A stretch of 64,000 nt of DNA from Heterocephalus glaber (GCF_000247695.1 NW_004624742.1:3009648-3073647), one strand, 5' to 3'. Shown: positions 10,671 through 22,879, counted from the stretch's first letter. The notes: generated by a model not told the origin, from the letters alone. Numbers and translations: made by a program.

Positions 10671-11834
10671 GGGTCTGTCTGTGCAGGAGCTTGATTACAG
10701 TTGAGTAAGGATCACAGCACAATAATTATAGACTGAGGGACATAGGAAGGCAGTGGTTTTGAAGTGAGAGTTTTAATGTTGGGAAGGAAACAGTCCCAGC
10801 TGTCAATTGGTGAGAAGTTGCATGGTCATGTGTTCATGTAAATGGCTTGAGGGGAAGTTCCTGAACCATGCCCAGTGGATTCTGGACTGTGAAGTTGTCT
10901 TAAATTTGCAGGAAGCTGTGAGAGTGGAAATGCTTTCTCTTCTCACCTTCTCGTAAACTTATGACATCACCTCTAAAGCAAGGTTTAGTGGAAGCAGCTC
11001 TCTAGGAGCCAATCACCCACAATTCAGAAACAGAGCTTGCTATACTTCTTGCTGAGCCAGGAAGACATGCATGCTCTCCGTCACTGAGAAAGAGCAGGGA
11101 CAGATTGTGCAGTCTCCGTGTAGCAGGAGGATGAGGGTTTCTATGGCTGTCAGCAGGCTATGTCACTCTGCAGCCTGAGCATGGGCCTAAGGCACCAGCT
11201 GAGGGATGAAGGTCCCTGTGATGAGGTTACCACAATGACTCCTATGCAGGAAGTGTGTCCTCGAAGTGGACAATAGCTCGGTCTCACTGTCCCATTGGGC
11301 AGAATCTCTCAGTAACACCAGAAAGAAAATCATGGCCAGGCTGGCCTCCTGCCATGCTCCGGGGCACCTGGAGCTTTCAGCAGGTACATACACTGCTTGA
11401 CAGAACCACCAGCATCTAGGGAGATCCCGCCAGTCTCCCCCACCCCAGGGCCACCTGAGGTCAAGGCCCCACTATGGTGCCTCAGATGCACTTACAGCAG
11501 TTTCTTCTCATCAGATTCTGACTGCACCCAGCAGGCAGGCAGGGGCGGAGGCTGCAAAATTCTTCCGTCTGGCAGAAAAGGAACCAGAGGCCCAAAGCCA
11601 GGTCAGCAAAGAGAAAGAGCTGGGAGTGATCGCCACATCTTGTCATAGTTCTGGGCTCTCTTCTGGGGTAGAAATCTTCCCTACGCAATTATCCTTAAGA
11701 TAACCATGGCAAAATGGTTGTCAGCCTACAGCTCCACCAAAATGTTCAGACACTAGAAACTGCTCGTTTTAATTGAGAATGTGTCTCATTTGTAAACCAC
11801 ATGGCCTTGCTTTTCACCAATTAAAAATAAAGAC
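10671..11834. other. Repeat-poor sequence
   Basis: No element or exon is recognised. Several opposite-strand short frames overlap at 11187-11688 (for example 11397-11648 plus and 11482-11688 minus); none shows a domain or a start context that favours translation. Confidence 0.4.
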
Positions 11835-11964
11835 CCAATCAAAAAATGGGCAAGAAAAATTATCAGACACTTCACAGAAGAAGAGGTGTGAGTGGCCAAT
11901 AAATACACGAAGAAATGCTCAATTGCTGGCCATTCGAGAAATGTAAATTTAAAAAAGAACAACA

Positions 11965-12061
11965 GGCCGGGGCTTTAGCTCAGAGGTTCCGTCGCTTGCG
12001 CTTGCCTTGCAAGCGCAAGGATCCGAGTTCAATCCCTGGTACCAAAAAAAGCCCCAAAAAA
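11965..12061 (+). mobile_element. ID-like SINE inside LINE-1, sense
   Basis: GGCCGGGGCTTTAGCTCAG (A box), CTTGCAAGCGCAAGG anticodon-like region, GAGTTCAATCCCTGG (B box), TACC plus A-rich tail. It interrupts the L1 between ATGTAAATTTAAA and ACTGAGATTCC; the target-site duplication is A-rich and imprecise. Confidence 0.88.
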
Positions 12062-12240
12062 CAAACCACTGAGATTCCATCTTAGCCCAAAGAGAATGGC
12101 CATCATCATCAAGAAATCAAATAATTAACGCTAGTGAGGTTTCAGGGAAAAAGGAACACTTCTACATTGTTGGTGAGACTTTAAACTAGTACAACAATTA
12201 TGGAAATCTGTATGGAGATTCTTCAAAAACTTAAAACCAG

Positions 12241-12326
12241 GGCTGGGGATTTAGCTCGGTGGTTTCACCGCCTGCTGCACAAGTGCAAGGACCGGAGCTC
12301 GATCCCCGGTACCAAAAAAAAAAAAA
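12241..12326 (+). mobile_element. ID-like SINE inside LINE-1, sense
   Basis: GGCTGGGGATTTAGCTCGG, a GCTCGATCCCCGG B box, TACC and a 13-base A-tail. Probable target-site duplications are TTAAAACCAG (12231-12240) and TTAAAATTAG (12328-12337), with 8 of 10 identical. Confidence 0.9.
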
Positions 12327-13000
12327 GTTAAAATTAGAAACTCCATTTATCTCAGCTATTCCTCTTCGAAGTTCCTTCCTGAAATAGTAAAAGACATTCT
12401 ATTACAGTGATACATGCATACCCATGTTTATAGCAGGACAATTCATAATAACTAAATCTTACAAGCAGTCCAAATGTCCATCAACAGATGAATGACTAAA
12501 AAAAATGTGGTACTTGCACACAATGGGTACTACTCTACCATAAAGGAGGATAAACTTGAGTCATTTGTAAGAAAGTGGATGCACCTTGAGACCATAATAT
12601 TAAGTGAAATAAATCAGGCACACAAGTTTAAATATTGCATGGTTTCTCTTATATGAGAAACCCAAAGTACAAACAAAGCAAAATAAAAAGATAGATGATA
12701 GCAAATAGGGAGCTAGAGGTTTCTCAAAGGGGATCAAGAGATAGAGGGAGAGGAGAGAAAGGGGATAAAAAGGGGAATTAGGATACGCTATATACGTGTG
12801 CCAACTCGACACAAGTACTGTGAACATTATGTACTGCAAACGTGTACAAATGAAAAAGGAAGGGACTCAGGAGGTGGATGGAGGGGAGGAGAAAGGGAAA
12901 GGGGTAGAAAAAGTAATTAAGATGAATTATGTACATGTGCCAATGCTCCACAGGGAATGTAAGCTTTATTTACTACAAACATGTACTAATAAAAAAAAGA

Positions 13001-14431
13001 CCTGAAGAATGCAGGTGGTTGTTTTTTCCATTATGAAAGTAATCATGCTCACTTATAGAAAATGCGCTTAGAGAATGGATTTGCAGGTTTTTGTGCTGCA
13101 GAATGAGGGAGCCCTTTGGTCCATTCTTGGGGAAGCTGACCTCATCTTCAATGGATGAATGTTCCTGGGGAAGGGAGAGTGTTAAGGTCCCAATGGAGCT
13201 GTGTTTCTAGGAGATGATGGCTCCACTTTCTCCCTGGGGTACAGAACTCAGCTCCCCAAGGGTATGAGGTTCTGCTTGAACAGGTCATTGAATCCTTTCC
13301 AAGGACTGTCGAACCTTATTGTATAAGAAAAGTGCCGGGATGAGAGTTTCTCAGGCAAACAGGAAAGAAGTTCTCAGAGGCAGCATCAGCTGCCCAGGAG
13401 GTAATACTGAGGATGGTCTGAGGGGTTTGCGGTCCTAGAAAAGCCCCAACAGTGGGACTGGGAGAGCGAGCACGGGGAGGGGAGCTTTCCTGGCCGCATG
13501 GGCTATTCCCCCCACCCCCACCCCCGGCCTTGCCCCAGGGTAGCCTTGCCTGCTAGCACCCCCTATTGAAGGTGAGAACCCTCAGCTCTACAGAGGGCTT
13601 GTTCTTCCACACCCTTACCCCACCTCAACACTCCAGGATGCTCATAAAACCCAGCAACCCTGGCCCATGTGGGACACACAGAATCCCAGTTTTTCATCTG
13701 GAGGCCAGACAATTGTTAGTGCATCCTGACCCAGGATATGAGGGGACTAGACAGCAGTCTGGCAAAATGCAGGAAAGGCGTAAGAAAGCCCGCCTACATC
13801 TCCCATCCCAGGGGCACAGAGAAGAGTGCTGGGCCTAGTCCCTTGAGCCCTTCCACCCCTGACCTCCCTGAAGACAAGGAGGGCTTGGCTCCCACCCTTC
13901 TTCCAACACAGGCTTCGGCACCCTTGCAGATGCCACTCTTCACCAGAAGGTGCCACCCCAGAGAAGGATGAGCCTCGTCACTCAGGACCTACTGACAGGG
14001 ACTTTGCCACCTTTCTGGTTCCCTAAATCAGCAGAAACTTGCAGCACTCAAAACTGGATTTTGGAACCCAGGTACCTGCAGTGGAAGATGCTTACCAGTG
14101 TAAAGGATGACTCCTGGTGACAGTGGAGCACATGAGTTGAGAGGGTGCAGCTGCTGGGGGTGGGGTGGGGCTCCTGTCCTCTGGAGGTGAGCGCAGGGTG
14201 CATGTCCTCCAGTCCCTCTTTCTGGGGGGCCTAAATGGGATTGAATGACTTTTGTTTGGCCCTCTGGACATGACCAAAGCAAGTAGTTTCTTATTATTTT
14301 TTTCACAGTTCACAGTAAACCTGGATTCCCACACTCCTGCGAGGCAAGGTGATGGAATGTGATTGAATCTTGACTGGGTATTGTGAAGTTTACATGCATT
14401 TTGTTAATTGAATTCAATCATATACAACCCA
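13001..14431. other. Repeat-poor, moderately GC-rich sequence
   Basis: It holds a C-rich tract at about 13508-13525 (C6-A-C5-A-C5) and a G-rich tract at about 14156-14170. No CpG island, exon or repeat is recognised. Overlapping frames on both strands at 13566-13971 and 14028-14334 reflect GC content, not coding. Confidence 0.4.
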
Positions 14432-14998
14432 TGTGTGGTAGAAGAATAATAGTTCTCCAGTGTTGTCCAAGTCCTTCCCCCAGAGACTGAATAAATTAGG
14501 TTGCATGGAAAGGGGGAATTAAGATTACAGATAAAATGAAGGTCACTAGCCAGTCAGACTGGGAGAGGATGAGAATGTAGCTCAGTGGTAGAGCACTAGC
14601 CTAGCATGTGATAGGCCCTGGTTTCAATCTCTAGCACTGAAAAAAATTCAAAAATAAAAAAGATCAAGAGATTATCCTGGATTATCCAGGTGGGACCAGT
14701 GTAATCACAAGGGTCCGTACAGTGGAAGAAGAAGGCAGAAGAGGAAAAGTCACAGGGATATGATGAGAAGGACTTAACCTACCATTGGTGGTTTTGAAAA
14801 TGGAGGAAGGGACCACAAGCCAGGGAATGTTGGCAGCCTCAAGAATCTGGAAAAGGTGAGGAGACAGATTCCCACCCCCAGGCCCTCAAACTTCCAGAAA
14901 GGAGTGCAGCCATGTTGGATTTCTACAAGATTTGTGTTGCTTTAAGTCACTAAGGTTGTTGTAATTTGTTACAGCAGTACTAGGAAACAGATATATCA
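14432..14998 (+). mobile_element. MLT1-like ERVL-MaLR LTR, sense, interrupted by an ID SINE
   Basis: After a GAAGAATAATAG start the order is GTCCAAGTCCTTCCCCCAG, then (after the ID) GATTATCCTGGATTATCCAGGTGGGACC, TAATCACAAGGGTCC, AGGGACCACAAGCCAGGGAATG, and an ending TTTAAGTCACTAAGGTTGTTG with AATTTGTTACAGCAG. That order matches an old MaLR LTR. It is a solo fossil LTR. Confidence 0.75.
14562..14655 (+). mobile_element. ID-type SINE, sense
   Basis: GAGAATGTAGCTCAGTGGTAGAGCACTAGCCTAGC is closer to the classic rodent ID than the other copies in this window, and is followed by GCCCTGGTTTCAATCTCTAGC and an A-rich tail. It lies inside the LTR, so it is younger than the LTR. Flanking duplications are not clear. 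Confidence 0.8.
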
Positions 14999-15948
14999 TA
15001 AAACAACAAATCTTTGAGAAACACATACCTGGGCATTGAAAAATGTTTCAGAGTATATAGATTTTTGCTCCAAAGAAGACAACCACTCTTGCTCTATTTT
15101 CTAGGTTTCTTTAGATTTTATATGGAAGAAGAAAGTTTCTGGAGTTCATGGCTGCAAAAAATGACTTGAGGAATCTCGACTAGGTGGAGTATGAGTATGA
15201 CGAGGTTTTATTTTCTCCCAGTCACCATCTTTCTTCATTCTGCAGTGATGTCTTAAGTATGTGAAGCCACACTTCTGTCCTGAGGTCCTCCTCAGGCCAA
15301 CATTGGTCTGTATCTTAGCCTCCTGTTGGATGGAGTATTTATTACCTCACTTTACCAACTAGCTTATGGCCCCAAACAACTGACATACAGGGACCTTGCT
15401 CCTCTGTCCAGCCATTCCAGCAAGCCTTCTGCCTTCAGAAATCTCTGGGTTTGGGCCCCAAAGCTCATAGGTGCCTCCAAATTCACAGCACACACACCAG
15501 GTCCCCCAAGAATTCTCTCAGTCTCACCATATTCTGCTCACTTGTAGAGCAGCAGTGACTCTCAGCCAGCTGTGGGGAGGAAGTACCCTCTTCCCAGGAA
15601 AGCCACATTGGCTAAATCTTGCTTTCTCTGTTTTACCTTCCCTAATTCTCAGCTCATGTTATGGAGAGGAGCTGCATGAAAGTCAAGGGAGCCAGCAGAA
15701 GCAGTTCTGAAGCTTCATATTAAGTCATGCTCTGGCCCCTTTTTAAAGTGAGGGATTCTAAACACTCATCAGATGCAGTGTGCCCTTCCATTCCCTTTCA
15801 ACTTTCCATCACAGCTCCTTTTCAAAAATATTACCTTTCCATGATGACTTTTCCTAAAGCCTTCTTGTTAGTTTTAACAACCACTCTCACTAGTAAGATG
15901 GAGGATTTGATATTGTTTCCTGTGAGAAGGTCCACTGGTTTAGGTTTT
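14999..15948. other. Repeat-poor sequence
   Basis: No element or exon recognised. The frames at 15326-15547 and 15471-15710 overlap in different phases and look random. The open frame that starts at 15727 runs into the L1 at 15965 and is a chance fusion. Confidence 0.4.
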
Positions 15949-15964
15949 AGATTTATAAAGATGG
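15949..15964. repeat. Target-site duplication, left copy
   Basis: AGATTTATAAAGATGG here pairs with AGATTTACAAAAATGG at 18037-18052 (14 of 16). It fixes both ends of the L1 between them. Confidence 0.8.
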
Positions 15965-18036
15965 TAGGGGAAAAACTGAAAACATTTCCTCTAAAATCAG
16001 AACCAGGACAAGGGTGTCCACTCTCATCACTCCTCTTTAATATGGTATTTGAAACTTCAGCCAGAGCAATGAGGCAAGAGAAAGAAGTAAAAGGAATATG
16101 TACAGGAAGGCAGAAGTCAAACTATCACTATTTGTAGATGACATGATCTTTTCCATAGAACACCCAGAAAACTCCACCAAAGACTCCTAGCACTAATAAA
16201 TAAGTTCAGAGAAGGAGCAGGATTCAAAATAAACACTGAAAAATCAATAGCATTCTGGTACACCAACAATGAATCTACTAAGAAAGAAATTAGAAAAACA
16301 ATCCCATTCACACTAGCTTCAAAAATTAAATACTTAGAAATTAACCTAGTCAAAGAAGTAAAGATTTCTGTAATTAAAAATACAGTATCCTAAAAGAGAT
16401 CAAGGAGAACATCAGAACATGGAAATAAATCCCTTGATCCTGGATAGGCAGAACCAATATTGTCAAAATGGCCACATTACCAAAATAATATAGAGATTTA
16501 ATGCAATGCCAGTCAGTATACCAATAGCATTTTTCACTGTACTAAAAAACATCCTAAAATTTATATGGAACCAGAAGAGACCCAGAATAGCAAAAGCGAT
16601 CTCGGGCAACAAGAGCAAAATAGGAGGCATCACAATCCCAGATTTCAAGTTATAGTACAAAGCTATAATAATAAAAACAACATAGTAATGGACAAAAACA
16701 GACAGGCAAATCAATGAATCAGAACTGGCAATGCAGAAACAATGTCAGGAACATTCAACTATCTGGTCTTTGACAAAAGGGTCAAAAACATACGCTGAAG
16801 AAAAGCTAGTCTCTCGCATAAATGGTGCCGGGAAAACTGGTTATCGACATGCAGAAAAACGAATCTAGACCAATATCTCTTGCCCTACAATAAAATAAAA
16901 TGGATCAAAACCTAGACAGAAACACAAAATCTGCTGTTAGATTAAATAGGTAAAACTCTGAAAGATATAGATATAGGCAAGAACTTTCTAAACAGAATCC
17001 CAACTGCAAAGAAACATCCAGAATCAACAAATTGAATTATATCAAACTAAAATCCTCTGCACAAGCAAAGGAAACAATCAGTAGAGTGAAAAGAAAACCT
17101 CCAGGGTGAGAGAAAAAACATTCCAGCCTCTCCTCAAGCAGAAGACTAATATCTAGAATATATAAAGAACTCAAAACAATGAGACACCCAAAATAAAAGG
17201 CTCAGTCAAAAATAGGCAATGAAATCAATAGACACTTCTCAAAAGAAGTACAAATGGCCAACAGGTATGTGAAAAAATGTTCAGCATCTTTTAAATTAAA
17301 TCAATACTGTGATCCCATCTTACTCCAGAAAGAATGGCTATCATCAAGAAGTAAAACCAAAACAAAACCAATAACAACAAGTGTTGGCAAAGTTGTGGAG
17401 AAAAAAGAATTACCTACATTGTTGGTGGGGGATGTAAACTAGTACAACAAGATGGAAATCAGTACGGTGGTCCCTCAAAAAATGAAAACTAGAAACCATT
17501 TGACTCATCTACACCTCTTCTGGGCATCTTCCCCAATGAGTTAAAAGCATCATATTTCAGTGATACGTGAATACCCATGTTTATAGTAGAACAACTCATA
17601 ATAGCTAAATTTTGGAAGCCCCCTGTATCCATCCTAGATGAATAGATAAAGAAAATGTGCTATATATACGCAATGAAAAACTACTTGGCCACAAAGGAGG
17701 ATAAATAGGAGTCATTTGTAGGAAAATGGATGGATCTTGAGACCATAATGCTAAGTAAAATAAACCAGACATAGAAGGTTAAATATTGCAGGTTTTCTTT
17801 TACATGAGAGATTCAAAGCATAAATAATCTAAAGAGCAAAATAAAAGACAGATGATAATAAACAGGGAGGTAGACCTTTTTGGAGATGGGAAGGGAATCT
17901 AGGGATAGAGGTAGAGAGAAGGGAGGGGAAGTAAAAAGGATTAAAATGTGATGTGTACATGTACCAACTTTCTACAATGAATGTATTTATTATGTATGGG
18001 AAACTGTACTAACCAAAAAGTTTTAAATTAAAAAAC
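15965..18036 (+). mobile_element. 5'-truncated LINE-1 (about 2.1 kb), sense, with TSDs
   Basis: The element begins inside the ORF2 reverse transcriptase and runs to the 3' end. Translation fragments show RT landmarks: a 'GCPLSSLLF' motif near 16016-16042 and, in another frame, 'FVDDM' near 16129-16143, where the catalytic box of L1 is normally an F-A-D-D. Further on are antisense-free landmarks of the ORF2 C terminus, the polypurine 3' UTR tract (17860-17930) and the terminal GTACTAACC motif. Stops and frameshifts break the frame; it is dead. 16-base target-site duplications flank it. Confidence 0.92.
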
Positions 18037-18108
18037 AGATTTACAAAAATGGAAGAAAGCCCAGTCCAAAAGAAATAGAAACAGAAAAGAACTGAGGAAT
18101 TTACTAAG

Positions 18109-18450
18109 TGTTGTGATCTTAAAGTTTGTGTCCCCTAAAGTTCACATACCGAAGTCTTAACCATCAAGGGGAGGTTGGGCTTTGAAAGGGGAAGTGATTA
18201 GGTCCCAAGAGCAAAGCCCTCCTCAATGAGATTAGTGCCCTTATAAAACAGGCCCACAGAAGGTCATCTGTCTCTGCGCCGAGTGAAGTGCCATCTGTGA
18301 GCCAGAAAGCGGGCCCTCAACAGACACTGAATCTGCTGGTGACCCATCTTGGCCTTCCTGGCCTTCAGAATGGTGGGAAATAAATTTCTGCTGTTTATAA
18401 GTCACCCAGTCTATGGGTTTTTGTTATCACAGAACAAATAAAATCAGACA
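18109..18450 (+). mobile_element. ERVL-MaLR LTR (MST/MLT1-like), sense
   Basis: It starts TGTTGTGATCTTAAAGTTTG, a TGTGTCCCCTAAAGTTCAC block, then GGAAGTGATTAGGTCCC, GAGATTAGTGCCCTTATAAAA (the LTR TATA region), CGGGCCCTCAACAGACAC, GAAATAAATTTCTGCTGTTTATAAG and GTCACCCAGTCTATGGG, ending in AATCAGACA. All are in MaLR order. The length, about 340 bases, is normal. A solo LTR; no clear 5-base duplication. Confidence 0.88.
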
Positions 18451-18914
18451 ATAAATAGAATAAAATAACAGGAGGAGCAGGAAGAATCTGAAACAAGGAA
18501 ACAGTCCTTACCTCCCTCTGTGCTTCCAGCTGCTAAGAAACTGACTCTGTGGGTGGAGCCACATGGGACTTCCCTGAGGACCCAACCCTCAGGCTGGCTG
18601 CACCTGACTAGGCCTCTCTCCCAGGGCCCGCTCCCAGCCCCAGGTGTTCCTGTGTCTCCAGGGCCACCCTGCCTGTGGGGAGTGGAGTCTGGTGTGCTTT
18701 GTGGAACAGCCTGGGGAGGGCTGGCTGCTCCCCGCCTCCTGCACAGTCCCTGGGGCCAAAGTGCTGCCGCCTGTGTCCTCAGTGCTACACGTGTTCCGGG
18801 TCTCATTTATTTAACAAGCAGCCCTTACACCAAACCTTAATTCCTATGACCTCATAACAATCCCCAGGAACATCTAACATACCCAAAGTCACTCCGTTAG
18901 TGAGTTGTAGGTTA
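18451..18914. other. Repeat-poor, GC-richer sequence
   Basis: It contains overlapping frames on both strands (18444-18806 minus, 18520-18840 plus) that reflect base composition. No exon signal is recognised. Confidence 0.4.
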
Positions 18915-18927
18915 TGAGTGGAATTTT

Positions 18928-19007
18928 GTTTTTGTACCGGGGATCGAACTTGGGCCCTTGCACTTGCCAGGCACGTGGTGGAACCACTGAGCTAAATCCC
19001 CAGCCCA
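18928..19007 (-). mobile_element. ID-like SINE, antisense
   Basis: Reverse complement of the ID-like SINE: T-tail, GTACCGGGGATCGAACTTGGG (B box) and CACTGAGCTAAATCCCCAGCC (A box). Target-site duplications are TGAGTGGAATTTT (18915-18927) and TAACTGGAATTTT (19008-19020), 11 of 13. Confidence 0.92.
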
Positions 19008-19020
19008 TAACTGGAATTTT

Positions 19021-22000
19021 TAAGAAATATCTTTTTTTACTTGCAGCCTTTCCTCTTTGGTGACACAGCTGATGTGTGGCCAGATTGAGAACAGATGTGA
19101 CTGGACTGATGTCAGAATTCATCCAGGATCCCATACTCATTACTGGCTGGGCCTGCTATGCCTGGCCCTTTCACCTGAATGAGCTCCCTCCCAGGAGGAT
19201 CCTGCATCCCTCAAAAATAAGCCACTGTGAGATGGCCCAACCAGTCCTTCAAAGAGACCCAAGCCCCCAGCAGCAGAGAAAAAAGCTGCAGAGCCTGCTA
19301 AGGTCATGTTGTCCCCATGATCTGCGACTGAGATTAAGGTTTAGCTTTGATTTCTTTCTTCTTAAGCAAGATCTCCAGGAAATGGTCGTTTTGTTTTGTT
19401 TTGTTCTGTTCTGGCCATCTCCCACTACTTTCTCAACCCCAGGGGTTCCTTCTGCCGAAGAAGAAAAACAAAAAGAATCTCAGGGCCAGGCTGGAAAGAA
19501 CACTGATGCACTCAGGTGGGGCCCTCAGCTCCTGTACCTAATGGAGGAGCTGCGGCCAAACTGCAGAATTAGCCCTTTGTCGGGAATGGGAAAACTGACC
19601 TCTCCTTCCTCTGGCTCTGTCATCTAAGTCCAAGTGTGATGCAGTTGAAAACTGAGGATACTGAAAAGACATCTCAGGCCCTCAACCTGCTGAGTAGGAC
19701 GAGGGCTGAACCTGAATGTCCCCTTCCCCACGCCAGTCAGCACCTGGGGAGGGGCAGGGTAGTGCCAGCTCAGGCGCAGTTTCCTTCCAATGGCCCAGCT
19801 GGGCTATGGCAATGCTGTCACAGACTCCACAAACAGGTGGGCGGCTGACCAAGTGCCAAACTATTCAGACAAACACAGCGCAGGGCCCAGGCAGTCTCCC
19901 TGCCCAGCCCTCCTGCCATGGCTGGGGGAGAATTCTTCCAATGCTCATGAACACCTCATAAGTACAACAAAGTCCTTGGCACCTGGAGACCAGGCAGTGA
20001 CATCCAAGGTGAACAGGGCTTCCACTAGACCCTGATGTGGAGCCGAGACTTGGAGCTGGCTAGACCAGGCAAGCATGTGAGACACACAGGACACTGGTGC
20101 TTTTCTGGAAGGCTGGCTCATAGCCAATGAGGTGCCCACAAAACCATTTCCAGGTCACCGAGACCTCCACATGCCAGACAGACACAAGAACACTGAGACC
20201 CTGTATGACATTTGGAGTGTGCAACAGTCCCACAAAGCCCACGGTCTGTCCCTGCTACCACAGTACACTTACGTGGGCATAAAGAGCAGTATCCAAGAAG
20301 CTCCCCTACCCAGTACCTGTCCCTGCCACCTGCTAAACCTTTGTGCACACTGGTGTAAGAATCACATAGGCGACATTCTCATCTATGGACAAAGGAAACT
20401 GCAACACAGATGTACAGAGCTGATTCACCCCATTCCTCTGTTCCATATGGAAACTTCTTGCAAGAGAGAGCTGTAGGAAGGAACACCTCTGCCCAGGCTT
20501 CCTGCACCCCTCATTCCTGGAGGAGACCAACAGGCTGACAGTGGGTCCAAGTTCCTCTTCCCCAGTTAGGTATTAATGCTGCCATTGAACACAGCCTGCT
20601 GTTTTTCCTCCTGTCCTTAGGAGGTTTAGCTTCCTTCCACCATCTTTATGCTCCTGAGGGACTTCTCTGTCCACAAGGACTTGCTGGACCCACAGCCAGG
20701 GAGGGCCACACTTGCCAGGGAGCTAATGCCTCTGCCAGTGCCAGACAAAAGAGAACTGGTAACTACATCTCCCAGCTTCACTATCAGGTGACAATGTTGG
20801 GTAAATTGTACCCCATTTTCCCGAGGTCCCCAATGGGATGATAGGTGTTGTACACAAGGGAACCTGCTCGTTTAACATTTTGTACTTGCCACCTTTCCTC
20901 CTCAGCCCACTTAAACCCCACCGTAAGAGGAAAAGAAAGAAAGAGGAAATATTCAAGAGAAAGTGACCCAGGAGTCCTTCAAGCCTGAATCTAAGAGAAA
21001 AACAGATGCTAACAAATAATTTATGCAAGCAGTGGGCTCCTATCCCCGTTCTCGGGTAAACACATGTCTGTACATCAAGTGTTCCATCACAGAGGCTAAA
21101 GGTGCACACTGGCTCTCTCACCCCTGTTTCAGACGTGGCACTTAGTGGGTTCTGAAAAAATGCTTTCAGCTAAATTGAGCTCACCCCAGGGAGCTCAGCT
21201 GAAAGATCCCTGGATGATAATCATTTTTACTGAGGACATTTTCTGTCCAACTGAATCTTCTAATAGGTGATCCTGTTTCTCTTTGTCACTGGGGGATCAA
21301 TTTTAACTTCAGGGCTCATGAGCCAACCTCGGGCTCCTGGGTTAAGAATTATGAGGTAGGGCTAAGGTGAAAGAAGTTTGGACTTTGGTTTGCTCTCCAG
21401 GACAGATGACCAAGACCTGAACTGAATACAGCTCTGAGCCCAGAACTGTGGGCAAGAGATTCAGGATTCCTCTAAATGGTTGTTTCTACAAGGCTCACCC
21501 TAGACATTGCTCCCAGGATGTAATAACATTTAACCATGGCATTTATTTATTGTATATGGCAAGGAACCAAGAGGGTACTGAAAAGTATTGATTGGATCTG
21601 AGCTTGGGAATAAGTTGGAGAAATCAATCTTATCTCACCCTTCAGAAAAATTTCCTTATTAAAGGACAAAATGAAAAGGAAGAGAAAAAAGTTGATAGCA
21701 CCAATCATCAAACTGTATTTGTCATCCGCAAATCTCAGACAGCTGGTGCCCCAGTGACTCCCAGTTACAGCTTGGAGTCTCAGTGTCTGCACACACTGCT
21801 GGAGTTAGTAACAACAGCCAGGGAGGAATTAATGGACCAAATGTGTCTGGGCCTTCCACTTCCTTAGATGAGTCACACCAGGCAAGCTCACCTCTCCTCC
21901 CAGCAGTGTGCTGGGCCCCAGCGGGAGAGCAGACCTAGACATGTATTGCCTGGGACTAAGCCATTCCCCAGATTCTTTGTCTGCAGAGCAGCCAGCCAAC

Positions 22001-22319
22001 TCATACAGGTGGTGCCCTTTTATTCTTGAAAAAGGAAGCTCTAAGGTGAAAGGGGAGGTGGGGGAAGGGAGACAAGCCTCTCTGCCCAGGGTGTTAAAAT
22101 TTGATTGGAAAATTCCTTCAATGGCTCTGACTATCATACATGATAAATTCCAGGAGGGATAGGCTCCACCAGACTTGGCTCCTGTGCTTTGATTCTTGCC
22201 TTTCCCACCCTCAGTCCTCAGCAGCCTTCACTTTATAGGTAGACATCCAGTGTGGAGCCCAGAAGATGCTTCTTGGACAAGTAAAGTGTGATGTATGGAT
22301 TTAACATTTTTAAATTAAA
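19021..22319. other. Longest repeat-poor stretch (3.3 kb)
   Basis: I recognise no interspersed repeat of confidence here. Composition is moderately GC-rich to about 20700. The longest frame not tied to a repeat in the window (19076-19627, plus, 183 codons) is here, with an F/L-rich middle from a TTTTGTTTTG run and no domain. No paired splice signals with conserved reading can be argued from one sequence. If this window holds an unannotated exon or enhancer, this is a fair place to look. Confidence 0.4.
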
Positions 22320-22350
22320 TAAATGAATTAAAGACTAGATAGACACACAC

Positions 22351-22381
22351 ACATACATGCATGCATATATCATACATACAT
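22351..22381. repeat. Short AC/CATA/TGCA microsatellite
   Basis: An imperfect dinucleotide and tetranucleotide run of AC, CATA and TGCA units. Confidence 0.7.
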
Positions 22382-22385
22382 TTGA

Positions 22386-22879
22386 CCTGGTGCCAGGATC
22401 AAAACGTGATTACAGCTCAGAGCTCCTCTTTCAGCCTTTGAGGGAAGGCCCAGCTCCCAGTTTCCCTCTCCACAAGAGGAACTACCACAGAGTTCTTAAC
22501 CAAGGATCTCCACATGTGGGCTCAAAATGAGATACAATGATGCCTTGGCTATTTAGCAGATTTGGATGGGCAGATCCTTGCCCACAGTGTGCAGGGGTTC
22601 CTAAGGCATGGTCTTGGACTTCATTTCATCTTATCTAGCGAGAGGATTTATTCCTTATAAGGACAATCACAACTCTCAGGGTACCCAGGTCAGTGTGTCG
22701 TTTCTCTCTTAAGCAATAATCAAGAAACATGAGATCAGCCTTGGCCATGAGCACAGCACTGCTGGGGCCGGCAGGAATTCGAAAGATGTGATATACTGGG
22801 AGTGCCCCGGGAGTTTGCACCCTTGCTGGGGAAATGGATCACACACAGCAGCGACTGTTAAGTGGTGGCCCTTGCTGGC
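22386..22879. other. Repeat-poor sequence
   Basis: Nothing recognised. The 61-codon minus frame at 22635-22820 has no support. Confidence 0.4.

Larger units (their letters stand above)
11835..13000 (+). mobile_element. LINE-1 3' portion, sense, with duplicated 3' terminus
   Basis: Sense L1 from the ORF2 C-terminal region (GACCCAATCAAAAAATGGGC at about 11831; CTGAGATTCCATC at about 12067; TACAGTGATACATGCATACCC at 12403) through the 3' UTR with its purine-rich tract (12720-12780). The end is unusual. Two successive L1 terminal motifs are present, one near 12789-12845 (GTGTGCCAACT...TGTACAAATG) and one near 12928-12988 (GTGCCAATG...GTACTAATAAAAA), about 139 bases apart. Two SINEs interrupt it. 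Confidence 0.88.

Noticed and set aside
13508..13525. G-quadruplex on the minus strand
   Set aside because: Three clear G-runs with very short loops, and a fourth only by splitting a run; too weak to call.
15727..16137. 136-codon frame with an RT-like C-terminal half
   Set aside because: The first half is upstream flank and only the part after 15965 is L1; it is a chance fusion across the insertion point.
19076..19627. 183-codon plus-strand frame, the longest outside repeats
   Set aside because: No domain, low-complexity hydrophobic middle from a TTTTGTTTTG run, overlapping frames of similar length nearby, and no exon or transcript evidence.
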